A DNA stretch of 64,000 nt from Litchfieldella rifensis (lineage in GTDB: Bacteria; Pseudomonadota; Gammaproteobacteria; Pseudomonadales; Halomonadaceae), in NCBI RefSeq assembly GCF_042646605.1, contig NZ_JBHRUG010000016.1, positions 71,943 to 135,942 on the forward strand. Direction: 5' to 3'. The position numbers and the translations under genes were made by a program. Positions 61,822 to 64,000 of this stretch are shown here, in pieces. Within the stretch, counting starts at the first letter, position 1, and every line of letters starts with the position of its first letter. The notes beneath the pieces are model-generated. The model did not search any database and had not been told where the DNA came from. It saw nothing but the letters and a program-made list of their open reading frames with translations.

Positions 61822-61899
61822 CTGTATTGAGGCAAAGGGCGCCGACCTGGTCCAGAATACAGCCATCCGTTCGGGAAGGTCTGACTGACGAGGGAGACT

Positions 61900-62523
61900 A
61901 TGGAACTCTTCTTGATTGTGGCGGGTGTCGGCGTGGCGCATTTGTTGGCTGTCATGAGTCCGGGGCCGAGCCTGCTGGTTGTGGCGCGTGCCGCCATCGC
62001 CACCTCACGCGTCGCGGGAGTCTGGACCGCGTTCGGCATCGGGGTCGGTTCCATGATCTGGGTGCTTGCCGCGCTGTTCGGCCTCACCCTGGTGTTTGCC
62101 GCGGCGCCGTGGGTCTACGCCGGCATGAAGGTCGTGGGTGCGATCTATCTTTTCTACCTCGCGATTCAGCTCTGGAGACACGCCAAGCTGCCGATGCGTG
62201 TCGATGGCTCCGAGGACACGCCTTCCGGCGCGCCGTGGAAACTGTTCTGCCGAGGGCTGCTGGTACAGTTATCCAATCCCAAGGTGGTGGTCTTCATGGG
62301 CTCGATCCTGATCACACTGCTTCCTCCACAACCGTCGAGCGGACTGGTAGCCGCGCTGTTGCTGGTCGTCTTCTTGAACGAGTTCGTGTGGTTCTCCTTT
62401 GTCGCTTGCGCCTTCTCCATCCCACGTCTCCGGGACGGCTATATCCGCTTCAAGAGCGTCATCGACCGAGTAACGGGAACCTGTCTGGGAGGCCTGGGAG
62501 TGCGCTTGATCGCGAGCCGATAA
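61900..62523 (+). CDS. LysE/RhtB-family exporter
   Basis: Membrane protein of 207 residues with five to six helices. The family start GVAHLLAVMSPGPSLLVVARAAI at 12-34 and the later KVVGAIYLFYLAIQLW near 77 and LLVQLSNPKVVVFMGSI near 119 are typical. Members export amino acids or their analogues. AGGGAGA precedes the ATG. It has its own position between two terminator hairpins and is likely monocistronic. Confidence 0.88.
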   Translation: MELFLIVAGVGVAHLLAVMSPGPSLLVVARAAIATSRVAGVWTAFGIGVGSMIWVLAALFGLTLVFAAAPWVYAGMKVVGAIYLFYLAIQLWRHAKLPMRVDGSEDTPSGAPWKLFCRGLLVQLSNPKVVVFMGSILITLLPPQPSSGLVAALLLVVFLNEFVWFSFVACAFSIPRLRDGYIRFKSVIDRVTGTCLGGLGVRLIASR

Positions 62524-62528
62524 CAGAT

Positions 62529-62552
62529 AGGCCCGGAGGGTGATCCGGGCCT
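62529..62552. terminator. Bidirectional hairpin between LysE and gfa genes
   Basis: AGGCCCGGA and TCCGGGCCT form a perfect 9-bp stem around GGGTGA in the 64-base convergent spacer. T-tracts are absent. Confidence 0.6.
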
Positions 62553-62587
62553 GTGTGGGTGGATGGGTTCCCGGGAAAGAGCGGCGT

Positions 62588-63307
62588 CTACAATGCCCCC
62601 TTGGCCTTGGCGGTGTGGGTGGCGATGGCATCCATCAGCGGCGGCGACAGGCAGTCGTAGGGTTCCAGGCCGAGTTCCCGCAGCCTGGCGCGTACCGCCC
62701 CCATGTCGTCGGGATTGGTGCCGGATTCGATGATCGAGGAGACGAATGCCGCGAATTCGGGCGCTGCCCAGCCTTGTGCATCGGACAGTTCGGTATGGAT
62801 GAAGTCCAGGCCATGGAAGGGATGGTCGGTGTTCTCGATGCGCCCGTACATGTGCACGCCGCACTCGCGGCAGGCGTGGCGCTGGATGGCAGCCGAAGGA
62901 TCGACGACCTGCAGCTTGTCCTCGTTGGCGGTCACGCGGAGCTTGTCACGTGGCACCACGGCGACCATCGAGAACAGGGCACCCTCGGGTTTCCAGCACT
63001 TGGTACACCCGCAGACATGGTTGTGGGCACACTGGGCATCGACGGTTACCTCTACCTTGTTGTCGGCGCAGTGGCAGTACAACTTGCCACCGGTAAAGCT
63101 ATCGCTACCCGGTTGCACGCCATTGTCGACGGCGGGATGGATATTAATGCTCATGGTTTTCTCCCCGGCCTTGTCCTGTGTTGTTTCCTGGGTTTTTTCC
63201 TGCGTTGTCGTCGCTGATGTCGGCGTTTCCGCTGCCCTGCTTCGCGTGGTCGAGGTAGTGGGTTTCGATCCACCGAACCAGCGCTGAATCATGTCCATTA
63301 GGCTCAT
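62588..63307 (-). CDS. gfa: S-(hydroxymethyl)glutathione synthase with N-terminal extension
   Basis: Glutathione-dependent formaldehyde-activating enzyme, zinc-binding through YCHC, CGCTKCW and CREC motifs. The core starts at Met52 (ATG 63154) and aligns end to end with the known 190-residue Gfa. In frame before it lie 51 residues: an amphipathic start (MSLMDMIQRWFGG) and a Thr/Gln/Lys/Glu-rich linker. Both starts have a good ribosome site: GGAGG before 63307 and GGGGAG before 63154. I give the long form because its site is stronger and lies 28 bases after frmA. It works with FrmA in formaldehyde removal. Confidence 0.85.
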   Translation of the reverse strand: MSLMDMIQRWFGGSKPTTSTTRSRAAETPTSATTTQEKTQETTQDKAGEKTMSINIHPAVDNGVQPGSDSFTGGKLYCHCADNKVEVTVDAQCAHNHVCGCTKCWKPEGALFSMVAVVPRDKLRVTANEDKLQVVDPSAAIQRHACRECGVHMYGRIENTDHPFHGLDFIHTELSDAQGWAAPEFAAFVSSIIESGTNPDDMGAVRARLRELGLEPYDCLSPPLMDAIATHTAKAKGAL

Positions 63308-63334
63308 TGGCTTGTCCTCCTTGTCCTTGCGTAC

Positions 63335-64000
<666 letters not shown>

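Overview
The window looks like part of the chromosome of a moderately GC-rich gammaproteobacterium, most likely a Halomonas-type member of the Halomonadaceae. The support is the set of core genes (fabY-type ketoacyl synthase, coaD, dacB, dgkA, glnE, ilvE) and the many solute and aromatic-acid systems. No rRNA, tRNA, integrase, transposase or CRISPR array was seen, so the placement is an inference from protein resemblance.

Layout. (1) 0-11 kb is conserved core: a ferredoxin fragment, coaD and fabY on the minus strand; a TrmB-like methyltransferase, an EmrE-type exporter and dacB; acuI; dgkA; glnE; and ilvE with its terminator. (2) 11-25.2 kb is an accessory catabolic island. It holds a CUT2 sugar-type ABC importer, a maleylacetate reductase, a metal amidohydrolase, a 3-hydroxyisobutyrate-dehydrogenase-like enzyme, a hydroxyquinol 1,2-dioxygenase, a RutE-like nitroreductase, a TauE/SafE permease, an SDR, and an unusual regulator made of a winged helix fused to an ABC solute-binding domain. 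The island is bracketed by a 103-bp direct repeat of the ilvE 3' end plus terminator (about 90% identity). At its right edge lie a broken HAD gene copy and an N-gap. (3) 25.4-40.6 kb is a hydroaromatic (quinate/shikimate) region: a tripartite tricarboxylate transporter (TTT), quiC, an NAD-type quinate/shikimate dehydrogenase, aroQ, a DMT transporter, a TIM-barrel isomerase, a KstD-like flavoprotein, an AEC transporter, two IclR regulators and pcaB. (4) 40.6-51.5 kb is a second accessory module: an isocitrate/isopropylmalate-type dehydrogenase, two MmgE/PrpD proteins, a GntR regulator, a second TTT transporter, an enolase-superfamily enzyme and an AbrB-family membrane protein. It ends at a remnant of a pcaB 3' end. 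(5) 51.6-57.4 kb is the pca operon: pcaI, pcaJ, pcaF, a fused pcaD-pcaC, pcaH and pcaG. (6) 57.5-64 kb holds a CBS protein, a cupin, a small unknown, L-asparaginase II, an SSS symporter with a 59-residue partner, a LysE exporter, and the glutathione-formaldehyde genes gfa and frmA.

How it works together. QuiC, AroQ and the dehydrogenase convert quinate/shikimate to protocatechuate. PcaHG, PcaB, PcaDC, PcaIJ and PcaF then carry protocatechuate to succinyl-CoA and acetyl-CoA. The island's hydroxyquinol branch should also end at 3-oxoadipate. It has no CoA transferase or thiolase of its own, so it probably drains into PcaIJF.

Three recurring inverted repeats suggest three local regulons. TGTTCG-N5-CGAACA (PcaU/PcaR-like) lies before tctC1/quiC, pcaB and pcaI. 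TTAGAAC-N4-TTCTAGAA lies before tctC1 and the flavoprotein, with a partial copy before one IclR gene. AAACTGT-N2-ACAGTTT lies at three or four places across the MmgE/PrpD-TTT module and is probably the GntR operator.

The best candidates for undescribed biology are the winged-helix/solute-binding regulator with its hydroxyquinol island, and the GntR-controlled MmgE/PrpD-TTT-enolase module.
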